Assembly: GCF_945957345.1 (NCBI RefSeq)
Contig: NZ_CAMFKW010000014.1
Location: 44,252-108,251, forward strand
Direction: 5' to 3'
Length of the DNA stretch: 64,000 nucleotides
DNA from: an uncultured Allobosea sp.
GTDB taxonomy: Bacteria; Pseudomonadota; Alphaproteobacteria; Rhizobiales; Beijerinckiaceae
Both the position numbers and the translations under genes were made by a program. Positions 18,445 through 26,850 of this stretch are shown here, piece by piece (position 1 is the stretch's first letter; each line of letters begins with the position of its first letter). The notes under the pieces are model-generated. The model was not told the origin of the DNA and did no database searches. It saw only the letters and a program-made list of their open reading frames with translations.

Positions 18445-20862
18445 CTACGCCTTGCGGTCGAGCGGCGCAGCGAGGCTGGCGCTGACCGGAATGGCGGTGC
18501 CGGCGAGGTCGATCGTCCAGCTCCGTGCATCGAGCCAGGCCTGGTCGATCGGCTGGTCGCTCGAGGCCCAGCCCAGCGCGACGATGCCGTCGAGGGTCGC
18601 ACCGAAAGCCGCGGAGGTGATCTCGCCGACCGGCTTGCCATCCGCCAGGATCGCCTCGCCACCCCAGGCCATTTGCCCGTTCGGGCGCGGCCCGACAAGA
18701 GCGATCAGCCGTTTCGTCCGCGGCGCGGCCTTTGCGGCGACCAGCGCCTCGCGGCCGAGGAAATCGCCCTTGCCGAGCTTCACTGCGAACCCGAGCCCGG
18801 CCTCGTAAGGATTCACGTCCGGCGTCAATTCGCGGCCCCAGGCGCGAAAACCCTTCTCGATGCGAAGCGAGTCGACGGCGTAGTAGCCGGCATCGACCAG
18901 CCCGAGATCGGCCCCGGCCTCATGCAGCGCATCGTAGATCGCGGCGGTGAATTCGACAGGGGCATAGAGCTCGAACCCGTCGCCGAGATAGGAGCGGCGG
19001 CAGGCCCAGGTCGTGGCATAGCCGATCGTGATCTTGCGGATCGCGTTGGCCGGGAAATCGGCGAGGTCGAAGGAGGTCGGCGAGAGGCGGGCCAGAATCT
19101 CGGGGACCTTTGGCCCGGCGAGCGAGAGCACGGCATAGGACGAGGTCACGTCCGTCAGCGTCACGCCTTCCGGAAGCTGGCGCCTGATCCAGTGCGCATC
19201 GCGCGTCGCCTGTGCCGTGCCAGTGAGCAGGAGATAGGTATCGGGTGCGATGCGGGCGGCGGTGAGGTCACTCTCGAACGTACCTCGGCCATTGAGCAGC
19301 GCCGTGTAGACGGAGGTGCCGACCGGCACGGCGACGTCGTTGGCGGCGAGGCGTTGCAAGGCGGCCTCGGCCTGCGGCCCCTGCAGCAGGAACTTGGCGA
19401 AGCTCGACATGTCGACGAGCCCGGCCGCCTCGCGGCAGGCGCGATGCTCGGCAGCGACGGTCTCGAACCAGTTCTGCGGACCGAAGGAATAGCCGATCGT
19501 GCGCTCGTCCTCGGCCCGGGCGAAGTAGTTCGCTCGCTCCCAGCCCATCTTCGAGCCGAAGACAGCGCCCTTGGCCGCGAGCCGGTCGTAGAGCGGCGAG
19601 CGCCGAAAGGGGCGGGCGGTATCGAGCTCGCGGTTCGGCCAGGGCATGGCGTAATGCAGGCCGAGCGTTTCCTTGATGCGGTCCTTCAGCCAGGCCGGGT
19701 TGTTGTTGAAATCGGCGAAGCGGCGGATATCGACCGGCCAGAGATCGCTCGTCGCCTCGCCCTCGACGATCCATTCCGCCAGCGCCCGGCCGGCGCCGCC
19801 GGCGGAGGCGATGCCCATGGAGTTGAAGCCGGCGCCGACATAGACGCCGGCCACCTCCGGCGCCTCGCCAAGCAGGAAGTTGTTGTCCGGCGTGAAGCTC
19901 TCGGGGCCGTTGAGGAAGGTCTTGATCTCGGCGGTCTCCAGCGCCGGCACGCGCTGCAGCGCGTTCTCCATCAGGATGCCGAACTGGTCCCAGTCATCGG
20001 GCAAGAGCTGGAATTCGAACGGATGGGGGATGCCGTCCATGCCCCAGGGCTTCGCATCCGGCTCGAAGCCGCCCATGACGAGGCCGCCGACCTCCTCCTT
20101 GAAATAGATATAGCCGTCGGGATCGCGCATCACCGGCAGGTCCGGCGACACACCCGCGATCTTGCCGGTGACGATGTACATATGCTCGGCCGAATGCAGC
20201 GGCACCGAGACGCCGCACATCTGGCCGATCGTGCGCGACCACTGCCCGGCGCAGATGACCAGCACCTCGCATTCGACCCGACCCTGGTCGGTCTGGACCG
20301 CCTTGATCCGGCCCTTCTCCGTCTCGATGCCGGTGACGCGGATGCCCTCGCGCACGGTTGCGCCGCCGCTGCGGGCGCCGCGCGCCAAAGCCTGCGTGAT
20401 GTCGGAGGGATTGGCCTTGCCGTCGCCGGGCAACCAGACGCCGCCGCCGAGATCGTCCGTGCGCATCACCGGCCATTTCTCGCCGGCCTCCTGCGGGCTC
20501 AACTCCTCGATCTCGACGCCCTGCGCGCGCGCCGCGGAGATCGTCCGGCGCAACTGCGTCATCCGCTCCTCAGAGCGGGCGACCGAGACCGAACCGCAGC
20601 GCTTCCAGCCGGTGGCAAGCCCGGTCTCGCTCTCCAGCGAGGCGTAAAGCTCGGTCGAATAGCGGATCAGCCGGGTCATGCTCGACTGGCTGCGGAGCTG
20701 CCCGACGAGGCCGGCCGCATGCCAGGTCGTGCCCGAGGAGAGGCGCCCCTGTTCGAGCAGCAGCACGTCGCGCCAGCCGAGCTTGGTCAGGTGATAGGCG
20801 ACCGAGCAGCCGATGATGCCACCGCCGATGATGACGACACGGGATTGGGTAGGAATGGACAT
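18445..20862 (-). CDS. FAD-dependent oxidoreductase with GcvT domain, dimethylglycine/sarcosine dehydrogenase-like
   Basis: Two-part enzyme of 805 aa. An N-terminal DAO-type FAD domain (VVIIGGGIIGCSVAYHL near residue 8) is followed by a middle FAO_M region and C-terminal GCV_T and GCV_T_C folate-binding domains (about residues 420-800). Such enzymes oxidatively demethylate N-methyl amines and pass the methylene to tetrahydrofolate; the downstream purU fits this. The exact substrate is not readable. Dimethylglycine or sarcosine is the default, but the adjoining phosphonate island makes N-methyl-AEP a possibility worth testing. Confidence 0.85.
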   Translation of the reverse strand: MSIPTQSRVVIIGGGIIGCSVAYHLTKLGWRDVLLLEQGRLSSGTTWHAAGLVGQLRSQSSMTRLIRYSTELYASLESETGLATGWKRCGSVSVARSEERMTQLRRTISAARAQGVEIEELSPQEAGEKWPVMRTDDLGGGVWLPGDGKANPSDITQALARGARSGGATVREGIRVTGIETEKGRIKAVQTDQGRVECEVLVICAGQWSRTIGQMCGVSVPLHSAEHMYIVTGKIAGVSPDLPVMRDPDGYIYFKEEVGGLVMGGFEPDAKPWGMDGIPHPFEFQLLPDDWDQFGILMENALQRVPALETAEIKTFLNGPESFTPDNNFLLGEAPEVAGVYVGAGFNSMGIASAGGAGRALAEWIVEGEATSDLWPVDIRRFADFNNNPAWLKDRIKETLGLHYAMPWPNRELDTARPFRRSPLYDRLAAKGAVFGSKMGWERANYFARAEDERTIGYSFGPQNWFETVAAEHRACREAAGLVDMSSFAKFLLQGPQAEAALQRLAANDVAVPVGTSVYTALLNGRGTFESDLTAARIAPDTYLLLTGTAQATRDAHWIRRQLPEGVTLTDVTSSYAVLSLAGPKVPEILARLSPTSFDLADFPANAIRKITIGYATTWACRRSYLGDGFELYAPVEFTAAIYDALHEAGADLGLVDAGYYAVDSLRIEKGFRAWGRELTPDVNPYEAGLGFAVKLGKGDFLGREALVAAKAAPRTKRLIALVGPRPNGQMAWGGEAILADGKPVGEITSAAFGATLDGIVALGWASSDQPIDQAWLDARSWTIDLAGTAIPVSASLAAPLDRKA

Positions 20863-20903
20863 GAGCGCCTCCGCGATGGAGGGCAGCTTAACGAGTCGAA
20901 TTC

Positions 20904-20929
20904 ATAAAACAACAAAAAACCACAAAAAC
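20904..20929. promoter_or_regulatory. Phased A-tracts, candidate DeoR-family operator
   Basis: Three AAAAC units begin at 20906, 20916 and about 20925, one helical turn apart, in the short gap between the DeoR gene and the flavoprotein gene. Read on the minus strand they form GTTTT-type direct repeats like those bound by several DeoR/GlpR regulators. The phasing would also bend the DNA. Confidence 0.4.
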
Positions 20930-20936
20930 GGGCAAT

Positions 20937-21707
20937 TCATCCAACGTGGATTCGGGCCCCTTGCTCCGACAGTTTCGCAGCGAGCGGGGCAGGTGGAGCC
21001 TGGTCGACCAGCAGGCCGGCGCAAGGCTTGTCGCCCCCGATGCGGCTGGGCAGGACGAGCCCGAACTTGCTGTGATCAGCCATCAGGTAGCCCTGCTCGG
21101 CGGCGTTCAGCAGGGCGGTTCGGGTCGCGGCGCCGGCGCGGGTATAGTCGGTGAGGTGCCCGTCCGGGCCGACGCCGCCGACGCTGACGAAGGCAAAATC
21201 GGCGGAGAGCCGCGCGATCGCCCTGAGCGTCTCCGACCCGGTGGTCGCATCCTCGTTGCGGTCGAACTCGCCGCCGATCAGAAAGACGCGCGTGCCCGTA
21301 AGGCGGCTGACGAGCCGGGCATTCTCCAGCGAGGTCGTGTGCACGATCAGGCGCTTGCGGTCGGAGCGTGCGAGCGCCCGTGCCAAGGCCTCGGTCGTCG
21401 TGCCGGAATCAAGCAGGATGGTCATGCCATCGCCGATCAGCGAGACCGCGAGATCGGCGATCGCCTCCTTGCCGGCGCGGTTCACGGTGCGGCGGCTGGC
21501 GAAGGAGGCCTCCGAACGCTCATTGCGGATCGCGCCGCCATGGACGATGGCCAGCGACCCGCCCGCCGACAAAGCCTTGAGATCGCGCCTGACCGTCTCG
21601 CGCGAGACGTCGAGCGCCTGCGCCAGCTCCTCGACGGTGACGGAGCCGGTCTCGTCGAGCTTCGCCAGGATGGCGTGGTGCCGTCGCGCTGCGATGTCGC
21701 GTGTCAT
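20937..21707 (-). CDS. DeoR/GlpR-family transcriptional regulator
   Basis: Regulator of 256 aa. The N-terminal DeoR helix-turn-helix is clear (VEELAQALDVSRETVRRDLK, about residues 25-44). A DeoRC sensor domain of the ISOCOT fold follows, with the LLDSGTTT phosphosugar-binding-like loop near residue 98. It is transcribed in the same direction as the flavoprotein and purU genes and lies 74 bases upstream of them, so it probably controls that operon and itself. DeoR proteins usually sense a phosphorylated sugar, which is unusual for a methylamine pathway. Confidence 0.9.
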   Translation of the reverse strand: MTRDIAARRHHAILAKLDETGSVTVEELAQALDVSRETVRRDLKALSAGGSLAIVHGGAIRNERSEASFASRRTVNRAGKEAIADLAVSLIGDGMTILLDSGTTTEALARALARSDRKRLIVHTTSLENARLVSRLTGTRVFLIGGEFDRNEDATTGSETLRAIARLSADFAFVSVGGVGPDGHLTDYTRAGAATRTALLNAAEQGYLMADHSKFGLVLPSRIGGDKPCAGLLVDQAPPAPLAAKLSEQGARIHVG

Positions 21708-21753
21708 GGCACCGGCATATGAATTTGCTCGGGCCTTGGCAATCGCAACGCAA

Positions 21754-21783
21754 AAGGGCGCGGCTCCTCGAAGCCGCGCCCTT
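21754..21783 (-). terminator. Intrinsic terminator of the NitT/TauT-type operon
   Basis: A 12-bp perfect stem (AAGGGCGCGGCT at 21754-21765 with its complement at 21772-21783) and 6-base loop. On the minus strand it ends in a short TTTT run. It lies 33 bases after the stop of the binding-protein gene. Confidence 0.88.
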
Positions 21784-21816
21784 CCCGAAAGCGTCCGAGG
21801 CCGGATGTCGCTGCGT

Positions 21817-22836
21817 TTAGCTGCCCGAACGGCCGGCGAGCTGCGGCACGAACATGTCGCTCCACTTTGTGGGCTTCACCTTGATCGAACCGGCCTTGTG
21901 CATGAACTCGGCGAACTTCATCACGCCCTCGGGCGTTGCCGTGAAGCGGGCGTCCTTGTCCTCGATCATCTCCTGAACCTCGGCGGCGTCGATCTTCACC
22001 TTCGAGGCCTTGGCGAAGATCTCGGCGGCGAGCTTCTTGTCCTTCTCGATCAGCGCGTTGGCGTCGTCCATCGCGTCGATGAAGGCCTGGGTCATCTTCG
22101 GATTGGCGTCGACGAACTTCTTCGGCGCGAAGGTGACGTCGAGCGTCAGGTTGCCGAGATAGTCGACCGAGTTGAGCACGCGGTGGATGCCGGGGCTCTT
22201 GGCCTCGATGTACTGGAAGGGCGGCGAGGTGAAATGCGCCTTGATCTCGGTCTTGCCGCCGACGAGCGCGGCCAGCGCCTCCGGATGCGGCAGGCTGACG
22301 GTCATCGGGTCCATCTTGGCGTAACCGGCATCGCCGAACTCCTTGGCGGCGATCATCTGCAGCACGACGGCGGCGAGCGAGGTCTTGATGCCCGGCAGCG
22401 CGATCTTGTCGGTCGCCGTGAAGTCCTTCAGCGACTTGAGCTCCGGCTTGTTCGACATCAGCCAGAGCGAGGTCGAGCTCATGCCGGAGACGCCGACGAC
22501 CTCGACGCCCGGAATGCCCTTGGCCTTGGCCCAGAGCGTGACGAAGCCCGGCGCGCCGGTGCCGGCGAAATCGAGCGTGCCGGCCATCATCGCGTCGTTG
22601 ATGACGTTGCCGCCGTCGAGCATCAGCCAGGTCACCTTGATGTCGCCGAGACCGGCGGCCTTGGCGCGCTTCTCGAGGAACTGCTGGTCCTGCATCACGA
22701 AGAGCGGCAGGTAGAGGATGCCGAAGCCCTTGGAAATGCGGACTTCCGAGACCTCGGCGCGGGCCGGGGCGGTGGCGAGCGCCGCGCCGAGCGCAGCGAC
22801 CGTGAAGGCGGTACGCAGGAATGTCTTGAATGCCAT
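21817..22836 (-). CDS. NitT/TauT-family ABC transporter substrate-binding protein
   Basis: Periplasmic binding protein of 339 aa with a signal peptide (hydrophobic core residues about 8-22, cleavage likely after ARA near 27). The mature chain starts with the VRISKGFGILYLPLFV pattern and carries the MLDGGNVINDAMMAGTLDF loop typical of SsuA/TauA/NrtA-like proteins. It is the last gene of an ATPase-permease-binding-protein operon. The substrate could be a sulfonate, taurine, nitrate, pyrimidine precursor or aromatic acid; the divergent TctDE-like pair hints at a carboxylate. Confidence 0.86.
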   Translation of the reverse strand: MAFKTFLRTAFTVAALGAALATAPARAEVSEVRISKGFGILYLPLFVMQDQQFLEKRAKAAGLGDIKVTWLMLDGGNVINDAMMAGTLDFAGTGAPGFVTLWAKAKGIPGVEVVGVSGMSSTSLWLMSNKPELKSLKDFTATDKIALPGIKTSLAAVVLQMIAAKEFGDAGYAKMDPMTVSLPHPEALAALVGGKTEIKAHFTSPPFQYIEAKSPGIHRVLNSVDYLGNLTLDVTFAPKKFVDANPKMTQAFIDAMDDANALIEKDKKLAAEIFAKASKVKIDAAEVQEMIEDKDARFTATPEGVMKFAEFMHKAGSIKVKPTKWSDMFVPQLAGRSGS

Positions 22837-22884
22837 GGGTATTCTCCTCCGATTGGTGGCCGTTCGGCCTTCTAAGTTCCCGTT

Positions 22885-23751
22885 TTAGTGCTGCATGCCC
22901 CAGCGGCGGATCGTCTTGCGCTCGATCGCGGCGAAGATGACGTTCTCGACGAAGAGGCCGATCAGGATCACGGTGAACAGGCCGGCGAAGACATTCGCCG
23001 TTTCGAGCTGGTTGCGGTTCTCGAAGATGAACCAGCCGAGGCCACCCGAGCCCGAGGAGACGCCGAAGACGAGCTCGGCCGCGATCAGGGTCCGCCAGGC
23101 GAAGGCCCAGCCGACCTTGAGGCCGGTCAGGATCGCCGGGAAGGCGGCCGGGATCAGGATGAGCCGCACCAGCTTCAGGCCGCGAAGGCCATAGTTCTGG
23201 CCGACCATGCGCAGTGTGTTCGAGACCGAACGGAAACCGGCATGGGTGTTGAGCGCGATCGCCCAGAGCACGGAATGGACGAGCACGAAGATCACACTGC
23301 CGGTGCCGAGCCCGAACCAGATCAGCGCCAGCGGCAGGAGCGCGATCGCCGGCAGCGGGTTGAACATGGAGGTCAGGGTTTCCAGGAGGTCGGCGCCGAT
23401 GCGCGAGCCGATGGCGAGCGTCGTCAGCAGGGCGGCGAGCACGATGCCGATGCCGTAGCCGATGACGAGGGTCTGCAGCGAAACCAGCATGCGCTGCGGG
23501 ATGACGCCGTTGGCGATGTTCTCGACGAAGGCCTGCACCGTCTGGCCGAAGGTCGGGAAGAGCAGCGGATTGCCGAGCCAGCGGCCATAGGCCTCCCAAG
23601 CGAGGGCGAGCACGGCGAGAATCAGGCCCTTGCGGACGAAGCCGATGCGATAGACCCGCTCGGCCCAGCCGATGGTCTTGGCGACGACGGGAGCATCGCT
23701 GGAATTGACGTCGCGGATGATTTCCGGACGGAAGCTGACGAGGTCGGTCAT
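22885..23751 (-). CDS. NitT/TauT-family ABC transporter permease
   Basis: SsuC/TauC-type inner-membrane permease of 288 aa with about six helices. The VGWAFAWRTLIAAELVFG segment and the upstream loop are the ATPase-docking region typical of this family. The start at 23751 is fixed by a GGAGGAG ribosome site 6 bases upstream. The open frame continues to 24027 only as the antisense shadow of the ATPase gene. It forms one operon with the ATPase (16 bases away) and the binding protein. Confidence 0.92.
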   Translation of the reverse strand: MTDLVSFRPEIIRDVNSSDAPVVAKTIGWAERVYRIGFVRKGLILAVLALAWEAYGRWLGNPLLFPTFGQTVQAFVENIANGVIPQRMLVSLQTLVIGYGIGIVLAALLTTLAIGSRIGADLLETLTSMFNPLPAIALLPLALIWFGLGTGSVIFVLVHSVLWAIALNTHAGFRSVSNTLRMVGQNYGLRGLKLVRLILIPAAFPAILTGLKVGWAFAWRTLIAAELVFGVSSGSGGLGWFIFENRNQLETANVFAGLFTVILIGLFVENVIFAAIERKTIRRWGMQH

Positions 23752-23767
23752 GTCGGTCTCCTCCGGT

Positions 23768-24547
23768 TCAATGATGCGCGAACAGCATGTCGTTGATACG
23801 CGTTTCGAGCGCGGCCTGCTTGCCGGTGCCCATCTCCTCGGGCGGCACGCTGTTGAGCTCGGCCTTGACCTCGCCGGGATGCGGCGAGAGCAGCAGGATG
23901 CGGGTACCGATCTTGATCGCCTCCTCGATCGAATGGGTGACGAAGAGCACGGTGAACTTGGTGTCGTCCCAGAGCCGCAGCAATTCGTCCTGCATCTTGC
24001 GGCGGGTGAGGGCGTCGAGCGCTGCAAAGGGCTCGTCCATGAGCAGGACGTCCGGCTCCATTGCCATGCCGCGCGCGATCGCGACGCGCTGCTTCATGCC
24101 GCCGGACAGCATATGCGGATAGCTGTCGATGAACTTGGAGAGGCCGACCTTGTCGATATAGGAGCGGGCGCGCTCCTCGGCCTCGGCCTGCGTGGCGCGG
24201 CCCGAGGCCGTCAGCGCGAAGACGACGTTCTCGCGCACCGTTTTCCAGGGCAGGAGCTGGTCGAATTCCTGGAACACCATCATCCGGTCCGGTCCGGGGC
24301 CGGAGACCTTGCGGCTCTTCAGGCTGATCTCGCCTTCGACCGGCGTGAGATAGCCGCCGATCGCCTTGAGCAGGGTCGACTTGCCGCAGCCGGACGGGCC
24401 GAGGAGGACGAAGCGGTCGGACGGATAGACATCGAAGGAGACGCGCCGCGTCGCGGTCACCACCACGTCGGGCGTCTTGTATTGCAGCGTCACGCCCTTC
24501 ACCGAGAGGAGCGGAGTCGCAGTTGCAGCGTCGAATGGGGCCAGCAT
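23768..24547 (-). CDS. NitT/TauT-family ABC transporter ATP-binding protein
   Basis: ATPase of 259 aa. Walker A is GPSGCGKST near residue 49, the Q-loop FQEFDQLLPW, the signature LSGGMKQR and Walker B VLLMDEPFAALD. SsuB/TauB/NrtD class. The start at 24547 has AGGGAGGGT directly upstream. It is the first gene of its operon and divergent from the response-regulator gene, sharing a 105-base control region. Confidence 0.93.
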   Translation of the reverse strand: MLAPFDAATATPLLSVKGVTLQYKTPDVVVTATRRVSFDVYPSDRFVLLGPSGCGKSTLLKAIGGYLTPVEGEISLKSRKVSGPGPDRMMVFQEFDQLLPWKTVRENVVFALTASGRATQAEAEERARSYIDKVGLSKFIDSYPHMLSGGMKQRVAIARGMAMEPDVLLMDEPFAALDALTRRKMQDELLRLWDDTKFTVLFVTHSIEEAIKIGTRILLLSPHPGEVKAELNSVPPEEMGTGKQAALETRINDMLFAHH

Positions 24548-24613
24548 GTACCCTCCCTTGTTTCGTTTCCTTGCGCACTTATGGGCGCTTGCCGAGGGTG
24601 ATAATCTGCGAGA

Positions 24614-24631
24614 CTGACTCCAGCCTGACTC
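24614..24631. promoter_or_regulatory. Candidate binding site for the OmpR-type regulator
   Basis: Direct repeat CTGACTC (24614-24620) and CTGACTC (24625-24631), 11 bases start to start, lies in the divergent region between the importer operon and the two-component genes. Tandem repeats of about one helical turn are the normal site form for OmpR/PhoB-class regulators. Confidence 0.5.
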
Positions 24632-24652
24632 GGAGCCGGAAGGGAGATCTGC

Positions 24653-25318
24653 TTGCGCGTACTGGTCGTCGAGGACACCGCCGATATCGCGGAGGCCGTG
24701 GTGATGCGGCTGGAGAAGATCGGTCACGCCGTCGACTGGGAGCAGGACGGCATCACGGCGGCCGAGCTCCTGCATGTGCAGGCCTATGACCTCGTCGTGC
24801 TCGATCTCAGCTTGCCCGGCCAGGACGGCCTGGCGGTGCTCCGGCAGATGCGGGCGCGGCGCCTGAAGACGCCGGTGCTGGTGCTGACGGCTCGCTCGGC
24901 CGTGGACGAGCGGATTGGCGCGCTCGATCTCGGCGCCGACGATTACCTGGTCAAACCCTTCGACTATGGCGAGCTCGAGGCCCGCGCGCGGGCGCTGTTG
25001 CGACGCAGCGTTGGCCAATCCGACAACCTGTTGCGCGTCGGGCCTCTGGTCATCGATCGGGCGGGGCGCGTCGCCAGCGTCAATGACCGGCCGCTCAACC
25101 TGACGCGACGCGAATTGACGGTTCTCGAAATCCTCGCCGCGCGTCCGGACCGTATCGTGCCGAAGGAGGAACTGGTCGAGCAGCTCTTCAATTTCGATCA
25201 GGAAGCGAGCCCCAACGCGGTCGAGCAGTTCGTCGCACGCTTGCGTCGCAAGCTCGCCGATGCCTCGGTCGAGATCAGGACCCTGCGCGGATTGGGGTAT
25301 CAGCTTGCGGTTGTCTGA
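24653..25318 (+). CDS. OmpR-family response regulator (TctD-like)
   Basis: Response regulator of 221 aa. The receiver domain has acidic residues in VVEDTAD, phospho-acceptor Asp51 in VVLDLSLPG and the KPF lysine near 101. A winged-helix DNA-binding domain follows (about residues 127-218). Translation appears to begin at TTG (24653): GGAAGGGAG lies just upstream and no in-frame ATG precedes it. The stop overlaps the kinase start. With the 2CSK_N kinase it matches the TctD/TctE pair of carboxylate sensing, and it probably controls the divergent importer. Confidence 0.9.
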   Translation: MRVLVVEDTADIAEAVVMRLEKIGHAVDWEQDGITAAELLHVQAYDLVVLDLSLPGQDGLAVLRQMRARRLKTPVLVLTARSAVDERIGALDLGADDYLVKPFDYGELEARARALLRRSVGQSDNLLRVGPLVIDRAGRVASVNDRPLNLTRRELTVLEILAARPDRIVPKEELVEQLFNFDQEASPNAVEQFVARLRRKLADASVEIRTLRGLGYQLAVV

Positions 25319-26669
25319 GCTGCGCCTGTCGCTGCGTTTCCGCATCATCGCGGTGCTCGCGGCGGTGCTGGCGGCCGGCGCCGTCGTGCTCGGTGCTGCC
25401 GCCTGGCATTCCTCCTCGCTCGCGGCCCAGCAGGCCTATGACCGCTTGCTGCGCGGCGGTGCGGTGCAGATCGCCGAGAATGTCTATGTCCAGGGCGGCG
25501 TCGTCACTGTCGAACCGCCGGTCTCCACGATCGCGACCCTCGCCGATTACGACCTCGTCTTCTACAAGGTGGTCGATCCGCGCGGCATCGTCGTCGCCGG
25601 CTATGAGGACCTCGTATCGGACGCCGATCCGGTGGAGACCCGTGCCGGCGTCGTTCTCGAAGACGGTACCTATCAGGGCCAGCCGGTGCGCATCGCGACG
25701 CTCGCCCGGCAGATCGACATGCCCGGAACCAACAACTGGTCGACGATCGTCGTGGCCCAGACGACCGATGCCCGGCGCGCGCTGGCGCGCGACCTGACGC
25801 TCAAGGCACTCGGCGTCATCGCCGTGATGAGCGTGCTGGCGTTGCTCGCAGCCGCCTATGCGGTGACGCTGGCGCTGAAGCCATTGACCCGCATCGAGCG
25901 CGAGATCGCCAGCCGGCGGCCCGACGACCTGCGCCCGATCGAGGCCGAGCCGCCCAAGGAAATCCGCAATCTCGTCGAGGCGATCGACGACTTCATGCGC
26001 CGTCTTTCCGAACGGATGGCGATCATGCAGCGCTTCATCGCCGATGCCGCGCATCAGATTCGCACGCCGCTCGCCGCCCTCGACGCCCAGGTCGAGATTC
26101 TGGTCGGCACGCCCGCTTCCCGGCGCAAGGCCGATACCGTCAAGCGCATCCATGAGCGCACGGCTGAGCTCGGCCGCCTGACCGGGCAGTTGCTCGACCA
26201 TGCGATGGTGATCCACCGGAAGGATGCGGCCACGGCGGCGCCGGTCGACCTGAACGAGCTGGCCAAGGCCGTGCTGGCCAAGGCCGTGCCGCTCTCGCTC
26301 TCGCGTGAGGTCGATATTGCTTTCGAGCCGGCAGAAGGCTCGCCGGTGGTAAACGGCGATGCGGTCAGCTTGCGCGAGGCCCTGGGGAACCTCATCGACA
26401 ACGCGCTGAAGCACGGCGCCCGCAGCCGGCTCGTCGTAGCGGTGGGCGAGGGGGCAGGGAGCGCCTGGATCGAGGTCGCCGATGACGGAGAAGGGTTCGC
26501 CGCTCCGATCGCGGAGCTGGCGCGCCCCTTCGCCAAGGGGACGGACTCTTCCGGCTCCGGGCTCGGTCTCTCGATCGCGACGGAGGTCGCTGAAGCCCAT
26601 GGCGGAAAGCTGACGGTGTCCCGGGAGGAAGGCATGACGCGCGTGCGGCTGGAACTCGGCCGCTCGTAG
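25305..26669 (+). CDS. Sensor histidine kinase (TctE-like)
   Basis: Membrane kinase of about 454 aa. A first helix (about residues 10-35) is followed by a periplasmic 2CSK_N-type sensor (QQAYDRLL to about 165). A second helix comes at about 170-190, then HAMP, the HisKA box DAAHQIRTPLAAL with the phospho-His, and the HATPase N-box LGNLIDNALKHG and G-boxes. The TTG at 25305, overlapping the response regulator by 14 bases, is preferred because GGGGT sits 6 bases upstream. The ATG at 25260 lacks a ribosome site. The ligand is probably a small carboxylate by family analogy. Confidence 0.86.
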   Translation: MRLSELRLSLRFRIIAVLAAVLAAGAVVLGAAAWHSSSLAAQQAYDRLLRGGAVQIAENVYVQGGVVTVEPPVSTIATLADYDLVFYKVVDPRGIVVAGYEDLVSDADPVETRAGVVLEDGTYQGQPVRIATLARQIDMPGTNNWSTIVVAQTTDARRALARDLTLKALGVIAVMSVLALLAAAYAVTLALKPLTRIEREIASRRPDDLRPIEAEPPKEIRNLVEAIDDFMRRLSERMAIMQRFIADAAHQIRTPLAALDAQVEILVGTPASRRKADTVKRIHERTAELGRLTGQLLDHAMVIHRKDAATAAPVDLNELAKAVLAKAVPLSLSREVDIAFEPAEGSPVVNGDAVSLREALGNLIDNALKHGARSRLVVAVGEGAGSAWIEVADDGEGFAAPIAELARPFAKGTDSSGSGLGLSIATEVAEAHGGKLTVSREEGMTRVRLELGRS

Positions 26670-26722
26670 AAGGCTGCCCTTGCACCCGGTCAGCGATGCT
26701 CGCCTCCGGGTTGATGCTACAA

Positions 26723-26744
26723 AATTTGGAGCCGCCCTCAAATT
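26723..26744. promoter_or_regulatory. Candidate enhancer (upstream activating) dyad for the sigma-54 promoter
   Basis: Inverted AATTTG (26723-26728) and CAAATT (26739-26744) lie 60-80 bases upstream of the sigma-54 promoter, inside an AT-rich pocket. The position suits an activator site for the NtrC-like protein encoded at the end of the cluster. The dyad is short and the link is an inference. Confidence 0.35.
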
Positions 26745-26804
26745 CGGGTGATGCGGGTTTTAACTCCGGCAAAATAATATTATATAAATCAACGCCTTGG
26801 ATCT

Positions 26805-26819
26805 TGGCACGGGCTTTGC
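26805..26819 (+). promoter_or_regulatory. Sigma-54 (RpoN) promoter
   Basis: TGGCACG-N4-TTGC matches the -24/-12 consensus, with the GG (26806-26807) and GC (26818-26819) doublets exactly 10 bases apart. Transcription would begin near 26831, just ahead of the ATG at 26851. This also shows that the open frame from 26797 cannot be the true start of the HAD gene. Such promoters need an NtrC-type activator, and one is encoded at 34852. Confidence 0.82.
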
Positions 26820-26850
26820 CGAGGGGCTCGTGAAAAAAGCGAGGCTTTCG

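Noticed and set aside
18406..20907. Open frame of about 833 codons on the plus strand opposite the flavoprotein gene
   Set aside because: It is an antisense shadow of a high-GC gene with no motif or ribosome site. The minus strand holds FAD and GcvT domains.
26797..26850. Upstream ATG for the HAD phosphatase gene
   Set aside because: It would place the start codon before the sigma-54 -24 box and predicted transcript start. ATG 26851 has a ribosome site and fits the family.
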